Of a DNA stretch of 35,229 nt, positions 6,936 to 14,287 are shown piece after piece. Both the position numbers and the translations under genes were made by a program. The notes beneath the pieces were generated by a model. It ran no database searches. It had not been told where the DNA came from and saw only the letters and a program-made list of their open reading frames with translations. Source of the stretch: an uncultured Collinsella sp. (GTDB taxonomy: Bacteria; Actinomycetota; Coriobacteriia; Coriobacteriales; Coriobacteriaceae); the NCBI GenBank assembly GCA_900757205.1, contig CAAENA010000043.1, forward strand, positions 1-35,229, written 5' to 3'. Each line of letters starts with the position of its first letter. Position 1 is the stretch's first letter.

Positions 6936-7700
6936 GTGATTAAGGCAGAGCGACAGGATAAGGTTCGTCAGCTGCTCGAGGAGCAGGGCACGGTCTCGGT
7001 CAAAGAGATTTCGGATGCGCTGGGCGTATCGGACATGACAATCCGCCGCGACCTCGAAGAACTTGCGAGCCTAGGAGAGATCGAGCGCGTGCATGGCGGA
7101 GCCCGCAGTGCACAGGGCCGTCCCCACGCTATGTTGCGCCATGAGTATTCGCACAGCGAAAAGCGCACTAAGCATGCCGAGGAAAAGCTGCAGATCGCAC
7201 GCCGTGCCGTGGAGCTTATCGAGGAAGGCTCGACCATCTTCTTGGGTACGGGCACCACGGTTGAGCAGATGGCTTCGATGCTGCCGGCGTTTCGCCTGCG
7301 CATTGTGACCAATTCGCTTTCGGTGTTTAACTTGCTCGAGGCGCGCGAAGACTGCGACCTGTGCCTCGTGGGCGGCATGTATCGCCGCCGCACCGCCGCC
7401 TTTGTGGGGCCCATGGCCGAGGATACCCTGCGCGCGCTGGGAATCGACGCAGCCTATATCGGCGCCAACGGCATCTTGGACGGTGACGTGTCTACGTCCA
7501 ACATGGACGAGGGCCGTATCCAGCAGCTCGCCTTTAGCAAGGCGGACTCGCGCTATCTGATCGCCGACTCCAGCAAGATCGGCAAGCGCGACTTCTATAC
7601 CTTCTGCCGTCTGGACAGCCTGGACGCCGTGGTGTGCGAGCCGGGTATTGCTGATGGAGATCGCGCCGCCATCGAGGAGCACACGCAGGTCATCTGCTAG
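6936..7700 (+). CDS. DeoR-family transcriptional regulator
   Basis: A 254-residue DeoR-family repressor. The N-terminal winged helix-turn-helix, with VSVKEISDALGVSDMTIRRD at about residues 20-39, is followed by the family R-x-H-G-G-A segment. The C-terminal DeoRC sugar-phosphate sensor includes LGTGTTVEQMA and a late DSSKIGKRDF. It starts with GTG, preceded by GAGG seven bases upstream. It is divergent from galM and is the obvious candidate to control it. The effector is unknown; family members sense phosphorylated sugars. Confidence 0.9.
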   Translation: MIKAERQDKVRQLLEEQGTVSVKEISDALGVSDMTIRRDLEELASLGEIERVHGGARSAQGRPHAMLRHEYSHSEKRTKHAEEKLQIARRAVELIEEGSTIFLGTGTTVEQMASMLPAFRLRIVTNSLSVFNLLEAREDCDLCLVGGMYRRRTAAFVGPMAEDTLRALGIDAAYIGANGILDGDVSTSNMDEGRIQQLAFSKADSRYLIADSSKIGKRDFYTFCRLDSLDAVVCEPGIADGDRAAIEEHTQVIC

Positions 7701-7720
7701 CAAGTGCTGCGGGAGATATC

Positions 7721-8026
7721 TTAGACCAGACGGGCGTAGTCCTGTGACTGATGAAAGATATGGGCGATATAGATTGTTTCGTGCTCAAACTTGTATAGAC
7801 ACACGTAGTTGTTGACGGGAAACGATCGGTAATTACGTGCCGCCAGCTCTTGCATGTGCGAGAGGGGACGTAAAAGCGGCTGCTCGCGAAGCAGGTCAAG
7901 CTGATATTCAAACTCAGCGACATAATTGCCTGCTGCACGCGGATTCTTGAGGATTTGAGCAAGGTATCCGACAATACTCTCGTACTCATATCGCGCGCTT
8001 TTGAGGATTACGACGTTATAGGTCAT
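7721..8026 (-). CDS. RelE/ParE-family toxin
   Basis: A 101-residue member of the RelE/ParE superfamily, of normal length. The alpha-helical N-terminus (LKSARYEYESIVGYLAQ) is followed by conserved late strands, RNYRSFPVNNYVCLYKFE and IYIAHIFHQSQDY. The combination of R-x-F-x-V-N-x-Y and an I-x-x-I-x-H-x-x-x-D-Y ending is typical of this superfamily. Whether it cleaves mRNA (RelE-like) or poisons gyrase (ParE-like) cannot be decided by eye. It overlaps the antitoxin gene by 11 bp, so the two are translationally linked. Confidence 0.87.
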   Translation of the reverse strand: MTYNVVILKSARYEYESIVGYLAQILKNPRAAGNYVAEFEYQLDLLREQPLLRPLSHMQELAARNYRSFPVNNYVCLYKFEHETIYIAHIFHQSQDYARLV

Positions 8027-8282
8027 ATTTGTCTCGTATCGACGCCGCGAAGGATTCGTAGTCGCTGTAGTCGCCTTGCGATATTTCGTCTTCTGCCAAC
8101 ATCATACGAGACAGCAGTTTTGCCTTGGCGATTTCTTCTTGCATGAGGCGATACTGGTCGCTGCTGATGCAGTGCATGGCCTCGTAGCCGTTCTTAGTTA
8201 CGGTGACGTCGCGCTCAGACTCAACAAGTGCGGTGAATGTGGCAGTGTCCTTCATGTCTCGGACGGGCACACAGATGGGCAT
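8016..8282 (-). CDS. Phd/YefM-family antitoxin
   Basis: An 88-residue antitoxin. The N-terminal half has the Phd/YefM pattern of a short beta segment, V-R-D-M-K-D, then SERDVTVTKNGYEAM, which forms the DNA-binding fold. The C-terminal half is acidic and helical and should wrap the toxin. The ATG at 8282 has GGAGAT four to five bases upstream; the frame is open to 8420 but that part overlaps the 55-bp repeat and has no ribosome site. It precedes and overlaps the toxin gene, as is usual for this family. Autoregulation at its own promoter is expected from the family. Confidence 0.85.
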   Translation of the reverse strand: MPICVPVRDMKDTATFTALVESERDVTVTKNGYEAMHCISSDQYRLMQEEIAKAKLLSRMMLAEDEISQGDYSDYESFAASIRDKYDL

Positions 8283-8308
8283 AAGTATCTCCTTCGCATT
8301 GGGACATA

Positions 8309-8317
8309 ATTGTACCA
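8309..8317 (-). promoter_or_regulatory. Extended -10 promoter of the toxin-antitoxin operon
   Basis: On the minus strand TG-G-TACAAT (8317-8309) sits about 27 bp before the antitoxin start. No clear -35 is seen. Confidence 0.5.
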
Positions 8318-8349
8318 CGCCGTATCGAATAGTCGGCATCGTTGAATTG

Positions 8350-8404
8350 TCTTGATCTGTAACAGATAGACGCCCAAAACCGGGTTTAGTGTTACAGATC
8401 GAGA
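8350..8404 (+). repeat. Isolated 55-bp palindromic unit of the array at 10226-10522
   Basis: The arms are TCTTGATCTGTAACAG and TGTTACAGATCGAGA around a 24-bp centre. The unit is nearly identical to the third copy of the array (10387-10441), including the centre GACGCCCAAAACCGGGTTTA. It lies between the antitoxin promoter and the second DUF4143 gene, so members of this family flank that gene on both sides. Confidence 0.8.
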
Positions 8405-8434
8405 CGGCTCGGCATAGCATCCGTTATGCGTAAA

Positions 8435-8552
8435 GCTCGGTATTACTGTATGTCTCAACCATTGCAATGGTCGGTATTTTTGTAGCTATAAGCTCATTTA
8501 AAGCTCGGTATTTTTGTATTATTAGATATATCTGAAGGTCGGTATTTTTGTA
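8435..8552 (+). promoter_or_regulatory. Four 16-bp direct repeats, 34-bp period, before the second ATPase gene
   Basis: GCTCGGTATTACTGTA (8435), GGTCGGTATTTTTGTA (8469), GCTCGGTATTTTTGTA (8503) and GGTCGGTATTTTTGTA (8537) start exactly 34 bp apart. The units alternate GCTC and GGTC, and the 18-bp spacers are unrelated to each other. The last unit ends 32 bp before the start codon at 8585. Such regular spacing on one DNA face implies a binding array, probably for a regulator or for the encoded ATPase itself. Confidence 0.85.
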
Positions 8553-8584
8553 AACTAGCACGTAAATTATGCTGAGGTGAGATT

Positions 8585-9955
8585 ATGTTTAAACGGAAGG
8601 CATATGATCGTCTGCAGGAGTGGAAAGAACGCTCGCAAGGGCGCACTGCGGTGCTTATTGAGGGTGCAAGACGCGTTGGCAAAACGACGCTCGTCAAGTG
8701 CTTCGCGCAAAATGAATACAAGGATTATCTGTACATTGACTTTTCGGCTGCTAGCAAAGCCACGCTCGATATATTTCTGAACCATCGTGAAGATGTCGAT
8801 CTTTTTTTACGCATGCTTCAGCTGCAGTATGGTAAGGCCCTCGAACCGAGAGAGTCGCTGGTCATTTTTGATGAAGTGCAGCGGTTCCCCATCGCGCGCG
8901 AATACATAAAGCATCTTGTAGAAGACGGCAGATTTGATTACATCGAGACAGGCTCTCTTGTCTCCATCAAAAAGAATGTCGATAGCATTGTCATACCGTC
9001 AGAGGAAGAAAGAATCCCTCTCGAGCCCCTCGATTTTGAGGAGTATCTTTGGGCGACCGGAAAAGATCTTTATGCAGAAGAGATCCGTAAAGCGCGCGAA
9101 TCTCGGACCGCGCTTCCGGACGGCGTTCATGCGACGTGCATGAGATTATTTGATGAGTATATGCTTGTCGGTGGTATGCCTCAGTCGGTCGACTCCTTTG
9201 TGGCAGAGAATGATTTTAGAGGATGCGACAGGGTTAAACGGCAGATTATCGCACTGTACAGGGAGGACATTGCCAAGTTTGGAGGTTCGGACGCTAGACG
9301 TGCGCGGGCGGTTTATGACGATATTCCGGGTCAATTATCTGCGGCAAATAAACGGTTCAAATTTGACAGCTTGGAGAAGGGGTCCCGTTTTGAGACATAT
9401 GAGTCGGCGTTAATCTGGCTTGAGGATGCGCGACTGATTAACCGTTGCTATTTATGCAGTGATCCGAGCGTGGGTTACCGCCTGCACGAGGACGCGTCTT
9501 CGCTTAAATGCTATATGGCGGACACGGGATTGCTCGTGAGCTTGGCGTTTGATGATGGTCCGGACCTTATGGATGTTCATAGAGACATTCAATTTGGAAG
9601 AATTTCAATTAATAAAGGAATGCTAATCGAGAACATCGTGGCGCAGCAGCTTAAGAGTCTGGGGCATTCGCTTTTTTATTACAGCTGGCAGGAGCCTTCC
9701 AAAACAGAGGGGAGTCGGCCCAGAACGCGTGAAATTGATTTTCTTGTTTCGCGCGGCTTTGAAGACGCGGCTGGAAAACCGCGGGTCACTCCTGTTGAAG
9801 TTAAATCTTCCAAATCGTATTCAACAATCTCGCTTGACGATTTCGGCAGACGATTCGAACGACGAGTCGGAGAAGAGATAGTTCTTCACCCAAAACAGCT
9901 CAGGGCTGAAGGGCATAGGATATATCTACCTCTGTATATGACGATCTTTATCTGA
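8585..9955 (+). CDS. AAA-family ATPase with C-terminal DUF4143 (PD-(D/E)xK-like) domain, copy 2
   Basis: A 456-residue AAA_14/DUF4143 protein. Walker A GARRVGKT is at residues 27-34, and Walker B SLVIFDEVQRFP with D96 and E97 follows. A GGMPQSV segment, conserved in the family, lies near residue 200. E-I-D (383-385) and V-E-V-K (404-407) form the nuclease-fold signature near the C-terminus. The ATG has GAGGTGA just upstream. Codon use is richer in A and T than in the neighbouring lac genes, which suggests acquisition. It stands alone, with a phased repeat array before it and palindromic repeats on both sides. The role of the family is unknown; I do not assign one. Confidence 0.87.
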   Translation: MFKRKAYDRLQEWKERSQGRTAVLIEGARRVGKTTLVKCFAQNEYKDYLYIDFSAASKATLDIFLNHREDVDLFLRMLQLQYGKALEPRESLVIFDEVQRFPIAREYIKHLVEDGRFDYIETGSLVSIKKNVDSIVIPSEEERIPLEPLDFEEYLWATGKDLYAEEIRKARESRTALPDGVHATCMRLFDEYMLVGGMPQSVDSFVAENDFRGCDRVKRQIIALYREDIAKFGGSDARRARAVYDDIPGQLSAANKRFKFDSLEKGSRFETYESALIWLEDARLINRCYLCSDPSVGYRLHEDASSLKCYMADTGLLVSLAFDDGPDLMDVHRDIQFGRISINKGMLIENIVAQQLKSLGHSLFYYSWQEPSKTEGSRPRTREIDFLVSRGFEDAAGKPRVTPVEVKSSKSYSTISLDDFGRRFERRVGEEIVLHPKQLRAEGHRIYLPLYMTIFI

Positions 9956-10225
9956 TCGGTGGAATGCGGTCCTGTGGCTCATTGAACCGCAGGACCGCGT
10001 ATCGTTGGGGGTTTATTGTGATAATGCGCGCAAGCTAAGCCGGGGATCGAGTTTTCGGGATATGTCGGTGAAGTTCCGTCACCGCGGACTGGGTGTCCGT
10101 GCGCCCGACGAGGTCGTTGCGTGCCTAGAAGCCCCGAGCTCCAGAAGCCGTACGCTTGTTTCGGGCGTGCTGGTCGAATGCTCCAGCGTGAAAGACCTAC
10201 GGGTGTAGCTTGCTCGGTCTGTTTG

Positions 10226-10522
10226 TCTCGATCTGTAACAGCTAGGACTGAAAAACTCGGCTACGTGTTACAGGTTGAGATTTTTCGGCTAGGTCTAATC
10301 TATTCATCTCGATCTGTAACAGGTGGGGGCGAAATAACCGGCTAACTGTTATAGATTGAGATTGAGAGGATTGGCCGGTACGTTTGTCTCAATCCGTAAC
10401 AGGTAGACGCCCAAAACCGGGTTTAGTGTTACAGATCGAGACAATTCGGCCCGGCCCACCCCGTTCATCTCGATCTGTAACAGTTGGGGCCGAAACCGCG
10501 GGTCAGATGTTACAGATTGAGA
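10226..10522. repeat. Array of four 55-bp palindromic units at 80/81-bp spacing
   Basis: Units lie at 10226-10280, 10307-10361, 10387-10441 and 10468-10522. Each is TCTCGATCTGTAACAG (or a one- to two-base variant), a 24-bp centre, and TGTTACAGATTGAGA (or a variant). The centres differ but keep a pattern of G-rich, AAA, then CGG. Spacers are 25-26 bp and several begin with a TTCGGC-like word. The array fills most of the gap between two convergent genes; 9956-10225 before it shows no gene. The opposed arms argue against CRISPR. It resembles a BIME-type cluster of REP elements. Confidence 0.9.
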
Positions 10523-10553
10523 CAAGCGGCTCCCGGTCCGCCCAAACACAAAG

Positions 10554-10591
10554 GCCGGGGGCGGCGCGCCGTGTGACGTGCCGCCCCCGGC
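10554..10591 (-). terminator. Terminator of lacE-lacG
   Basis: A perfect 12-bp stem GCCGGGGGCGGC (10554-10565) with its complement (10580-10591). On the minus strand it is followed by CTTTG. The T tract is short but the stem is very strong. Confidence 0.7.
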
Positions 10592-10644
10592 TGAGAAATG
10601 GGGACAAGCTATGTGAGTGGGGCAATGCCGCTCGTCGCAAGTCG

Positions 10645-12084
10645 CTAGTCCAGACGACGGGTCTGCGCCACGTGCTTGTACCAGTAGGCGCTTGCCTTGG
10701 GCGTGCGCTTCTGGGTTTCAAAGTCTACGTAGAAGAAGCCATAGCGTTTGTTGTAGCCGTTGGTCCAGGAGAACTGATCCTGCAGGCTCCACAGGAAGTA
10801 GCCGCCCACGTTGACGCCCACCTCCATGGCCTTGAGCAGCCAACGCAAGTGCTGCTCGATGTAGTCGATGCGCGGCTGGTCGTCCACAAAACCGTCCTTG
10901 TAGGGGTCCTTGTAGCCCATGCCGTTCTCGGTGATGAAGATCTGCTTGTAGTTGGGGTAGCGCTGCTTAATGTAGACGAGCAGATCGAACAGACCCTCGG
11001 GATAGATGATCCAGTCCCAGTCGGTGGTGGGGATGCCGGGCTTGTTCACATGCTCACCAATACCCTTAACGCGCCAGCGGCCGGTGCCCTTCTCGCCCGT
11101 ACCGTTGTGGTGCAGGTCGTTCTCGCCGTCGTAAGCCTTGAGGAAGCGGCACTGGTAGTTGTTAACGCCCAGGTAGTCGTTGTAGAGCGCTGCCTCGCGC
11201 ATAATCTCGAGGTCCTCGTCCAGGATCTCGATGGTGCCGCCCGAGACGGCAGCCAGGCGGTTGGCGCACTCGAGGGTGTCGGGAGCATAGTCCCCGCGGA
11301 AGGTGGCGTCGAGCAGGAACTGGTTTTGCAGCACGTGCTCGTTGTTGGCGGCCTTGATGTCGGCGGGGTCGTTCTCGTTGAGGGGGTACTTAAACTCCAG
11401 CGACTGGATGACGCCGATCTTGCCCTTAAAGCCGCCGTTGTGGAAGGCCAGCACAGCCTTGGCGTGGGCGAGCATCATGTTGTGCTCGCACTGGAAGGCC
11501 TCGGCCAGATGAGCTTTGACGCCGCCGGGGAAGGTGCCCTCGATGTAGGTGTTGGAGGCGTCGGCCCAGATCTCGTTAAAGGTGAACCAGTAGGTCACCT
11601 GGTCGGCGTACTCCTTAAAGCAGAAGGTGGCAAAGTCCACAAAGGCATCGATGGTCTCGCGGTTGAGGAAGTCGCCCTTCTCAAAGAGGGGAAGCGGCGT
11701 ATCGAAGTGATGCAGCGTGACGAACGGCTCAACATGGTGCTTATGGCACTCGGCGAAGAGATCGTGGTAGAACTGGACGCCCTCGGGGTTGATTTCGCCG
11801 GTGCCGTTGGGGAAGATGCGGCTCCAGGCAATGGAGAGGCGAATGCCGTTGATGCCAAACTCCTCGCACAGCTCCAGATCGACGGGGTACTGGTTGTAGA
11901 AGTCGGAAGCGGGATCGGGGGAAAAGCGCCCCTGGGCTTCCAGAAAGTCGTCCCAGGCAACCTTGCCCTTACCGTGAGTGCGGGTCTCGCCCTCTACCTG
12001 GTAGGCAGCGGTGGCGCCGCCAAAGACAAAGCCCTCGGGAAACTGCGCGGGCGGGTTGGTGACGCTAGCAGGATTAACGGACAT
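10645..12084 (-). CDS. lacG: 6-phospho-beta-galactosidase (GH1)
   Basis: A 479-residue GH1 enzyme, normal length, which hydrolyses lactose-6-phosphate to galactose-6-phosphate and glucose in the cytoplasm. The acid/base Glu171 is in TFNE and the nucleophile Glu386 in ITENG. The phosphate-binding triad of 6-phospho-glycosidases is present as S439, K446 and Y448 within FSWTNGYNKRYGF. Trp440 after the Ser is the residue usually taken to favour galactosides over glucosides. The gene is 70 bp downstream of lacE on the same strand. The ribosome site is weak, with GGA nine bases upstream, and a hairpin lies in the gap, so its output may be lower than that of lacE. Confidence 0.93.
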   Translation of the reverse strand: MSVNPASVTNPPAQFPEGFVFGGATAAYQVEGETRTHGKGKVAWDDFLEAQGRFSPDPASDFYNQYPVDLELCEEFGINGIRLSIAWSRIFPNGTGEINPEGVQFYHDLFAECHKHHVEPFVTLHHFDTPLPLFEKGDFLNRETIDAFVDFATFCFKEYADQVTYWFTFNEIWADASNTYIEGTFPGGVKAHLAEAFQCEHNMMLAHAKAVLAFHNGGFKGKIGVIQSLEFKYPLNENDPADIKAANNEHVLQNQFLLDATFRGDYAPDTLECANRLAAVSGGTIEILDEDLEIMREAALYNDYLGVNNYQCRFLKAYDGENDLHHNGTGEKGTGRWRVKGIGEHVNKPGIPTTDWDWIIYPEGLFDLLVYIKQRYPNYKQIFITENGMGYKDPYKDGFVDDQPRIDYIEQHLRWLLKAMEVGVNVGGYFLWSLQDQFSWTNGYNKRYGFFYVDFETQKRTPKASAYWYKHVAQTRRLD

Positions 12085-12114
12085 GATGAAATATCCAATC
12101 GTCTAAATCGAAGT

Positions 12115-12142
12115 GCCAGCCGGCTGTTGATGGTCGGCTGGC
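12115..12142 (-). promoter_or_regulatory. Intercistronic hairpin between lacE and lacG
   Basis: GCCAGCCG (12115-12122) pairs with CGGCTGGC (12135-12142) in the 70-bp gap. There is no T tract, so it is more likely an RNA-stability or attenuation element than a full terminator. Confidence 0.45.
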
Positions 12143-12154
12143 TCTGAGCGTTAC

Positions 12155-13930
12155 TTACTTCGAGAGTTGCTCACTTACGAAGGCGAGAGACTTGTCGCCG
12201 TTCTGGGAGAGCTCGATGTACTGCTTACCGCGGCAGGCGACGCACTTGTTGCCCACGCGCTCGCAATCCTTCTGCAGGTCGCCCAGGTAGCTGGCTGCCT
12301 GCGGGGCCAGGACGACCAGGTCAAAGTCGGGGAGCATGTCGACGTGGTTGCCATAGGCCTCGGCAGCGGTCTCAAGATTGATGCCGCGCTCCTTGGCAGC
12401 CTTGGCCAGTGCGTTGGCGAGCAGGCCCGAGGTACCGCCGCCCTGGCAGAGCACGAGCACGCGCTTGCCGTTGAGGTCGCTGGCGGTCGTTGCCTCGGCA
12501 GCGGGTGCTGCAGAAGCGGCAGGGGAGTCGACCTTCACGGCCTCGGCAGCAGCGCCGGCGGCAACGCTCTTGGCGTCAGCCTTGCCCTGGAAGGCATCGT
12601 TGAGCTTGGCGGCCTTCTCGGCGTTCTTGGCGGCGAGCTCCTCCTGGGAGATCTCGGCCTCCTCGGCGCACTTCTGGGCGTCATAGGCACGGAAGAACGG
12701 GTAGTACAGGACAAAGTCGACGACCAGGATGAGGGCGAGCATCACAAAGGCGAGCGGCTGGAAGCCCAAGCCCATGATGGTGCCGATGGGGCCGGGGACG
12801 GTCCAGGGCAGGGTGTACATAAAGCCGTTCATGCCCAAGAAGTCGATAAAGATCTTGAGGATCCAGATGTTGGCGATCGGGGCAAAAACAAACGGGACAA
12901 AGAAGACGGGGTTGAGCACGATAGGCGCGGCGAACAGCAGCGGCTCGTTGACGGCAAAGCACACGGGGACGATGGCTGCCTTACCGACGGCGCGCATCTC
13001 CTGAGACTTGGCCAGGAAGCAGAACATAAAGACCAGGACGAGCGTGGCGCCGGTGCCGCCCATGCAGACGACGAAGTACTGGGCACCCTGGGTCAGGACA
13101 GCGGAAGCGTGCTGGCCAGCCTGGAACGCAGCCAGGTTGTCGGTCATGTTGGCAACGAGGGCGGCGGCGATGGCGGGCTCGACGATCGAGGGGCCGTGGA
13201 CGCCGACGAACCAGAAGAGGCTCATGGCACCGTAGATCACAGCGAGGCCGATGTAGCCGTCGGCGGCGGTGAACAGGGGCTGGAACACCTGGATGACGCC
13301 CTGGGCAAAGCAGAAGCCAAAGGCAGCGCGGAAGACGATGTCAAAGACCCAAAAGACGGTGATGCAGACGGAGAAGGGGATGATGTCCTTAAAGGTCTGC
13401 GAAATGTTGGGCGGAACCTGCTCGGGCATCTTGACGGTGATGTTGCGCTTAATGAAGAACTTGTAGATGATGCCGGTCACAAACGCAGCGATGAAGGCGG
13501 TCAGCAGGCCCTTGGAACCAAGGTAGGTGGTGTTGAAGCCGCTGGCGGCGTCCGTGGCGATCGTGTCGCTCGAAAGGAGCAAGAAGCCGATGATGGCCGC
13601 GCACATGCACGAGATGAAGTTGATCTGGTTGTTCTTGGGCAGATCACGGTTCTGGGCGTCGGCGAAGTGCTTGGCCGTGGTGGCGGCGCAGGCGATGGCC
13701 AGGATGCCCATGGAGTAGTTGTAGCACTTCCACAGGGCGTTGTTGATGTCATCGGGCCAGTAGAAACCCCAGATGTTGGGGACCGAGGCTACCAGGCAGA
13801 AGATGGACGAGAAGATGATGATGGGGATGACGGAGATAAAGCCGTCGCGGATCGCCTTGAGGTACTTGTTGCGGGCGATCGCGTTGAAAAAGGGTTGGCC
13901 CTTTTCGATGATGGCGATGAGTTGCTCCAT
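12155..13930 (-). CDS. lacE: Lactose-specific PTS enzyme IICB
   Basis: A 591-residue membrane permease that imports lactose and phosphorylates it. The N-terminal IIC domain (about residues 1-430) has many hydrophobic segments and the conserved FVGVHGPSIVEP stretch. An Ala-rich linker (about 449-486) joins it to a IIB domain with VLVLCQGGGTSGLLANALA, in which Cys495 is the phosphorylated residue. This domain order and motif are those of LacE. AGGAG lies eight bases before the ATG. The gene heads the lacE-lacG operon and is divergent from a LacI gene, with two operator-like palindromes between them. Its IIA partner LacF is encoded separately at 15507. Confidence 0.94.
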   Translation of the reverse strand: MEQLIAIIEKGQPFFNAIARNKYLKAIRDGFISVIPIIIFSSIFCLVASVPNIWGFYWPDDINNALWKCYNYSMGILAIACAATTAKHFADAQNRDLPKNNQINFISCMCAAIIGFLLLSSDTIATDAASGFNTTYLGSKGLLTAFIAAFVTGIIYKFFIKRNITVKMPEQVPPNISQTFKDIIPFSVCITVFWVFDIVFRAAFGFCFAQGVIQVFQPLFTAADGYIGLAVIYGAMSLFWFVGVHGPSIVEPAIAAALVANMTDNLAAFQAGQHASAVLTQGAQYFVVCMGGTGATLVLVFMFCFLAKSQEMRAVGKAAIVPVCFAVNEPLLFAAPIVLNPVFFVPFVFAPIANIWILKIFIDFLGMNGFMYTLPWTVPGPIGTIMGLGFQPLAFVMLALILVVDFVLYYPFFRAYDAQKCAEEAEISQEELAAKNAEKAAKLNDAFQGKADAKSVAAGAAAEAVKVDSPAASAAPAAEATTASDLNGKRVLVLCQGGGTSGLLANALAKAAKERGINLETAAEAYGNHVDMLPDFDLVVLAPQAASYLGDLQKDCERVGNKCVACRGKQYIELSQNGDKSLAFVSEQLSK

Positions 13931-13988
13931 GCAATGCTCCTAAGAGTCGGTGGGTTAGCAACGATGGTAACTTTTGGCGTTCGGTTGC

Positions 13989-14012
13989 CAAAATGTTGAC
14001 GTTGCCATTTTG
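13989..14012. promoter_or_regulatory. LacI-type operator 1 (lacE/lacI intergenic)
   Basis: Contains ATGTTGACGTTGCCAT (13993-14008) with matching flanks. It is the inverted counterpart of 14109-14132, and their centres are 120 bp apart. Its position close upstream of lacE suits a repressor site. Confidence 0.6.
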
Positions 14013-14108
14013 CGGCACAAATAAAGACGCGAATCGGTGGTTCCTGTGCCTGCGAACCGTCGATTCCTTACGCGTAAACGTTTGAGCCGCCCGGTGGCTC
14101 TGTGTTTG

Positions 14109-14132
14109 CACAATGGCAACGTTAACATTTGG
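14109..14132. promoter_or_regulatory. LacI-type operator 2 (lacE/lacI intergenic)
   Basis: Contains ATGGCAACGTTAACAT (14113-14128), the reverse complement of operator 1 with one change in the core. A third AACGTT-centred word, GTAAACGTTTGA, lies between them near 14076. DNA looping between the two sites is plausible. Confidence 0.6.
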
Positions 14133-14166
14133 TCGACAAAAGCCGTCCGGGGAAGCGGGATTGTCG

Positions 14167-14176
14167 GTGAACGGTA
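14167..14176 (+). promoter_or_regulatory. Shared GTGAACGGTA motif upstream of the LacI gene
   Basis: The same 10-bp word is found before lacA (17453-17462) and before the second LacI gene (23881-23890). Its complement, with one change, occurs before lacF. It may be a regulon site. Confidence 0.45.
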
Positions 14177-14287
14177 GGTTTTGGGTGGTGAGCGTATGGC
14201 GGAGGAGGCGTTAGATATACTTAAAGACGTTTCATTTGACTGCGTAGGGTGCCACCAATGGCATCGTTGACATAGAAAGATCGACCT

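Noticed and set aside
8283..8420. N-terminal extension of the Phd-type antitoxin
   Set aside because: It would cross the antitoxin promoter and part of a 55-bp repeat, and a good ribosome site favours the ATG at 8282.
4205..9955. The two DUF4143 genes as recent tandem duplicates
   Set aside because: They share only domain layout and short motifs. Walker A segments, lengths and upstream arrays differ, so they were probably acquired independently.
10226..10522. CRISPR array
   Set aside because: The repeating units are themselves palindromes with opposed arms, spacing is set by short spacers that share words, and no cas gene is present.
10384..12147. A 587-codon plus-strand open frame
   Set aside because: It starts inside the 55-bp repeat array and runs antisense to lacG, whose catalytic residues are intact. 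Its composition is that of a mirror frame.
12167..13999. A 610-codon plus-strand open frame
   Set aside because: Antisense to lacE; highly enriched in Gly, Asp and Val as expected of a shadow, with no recognisable domain.
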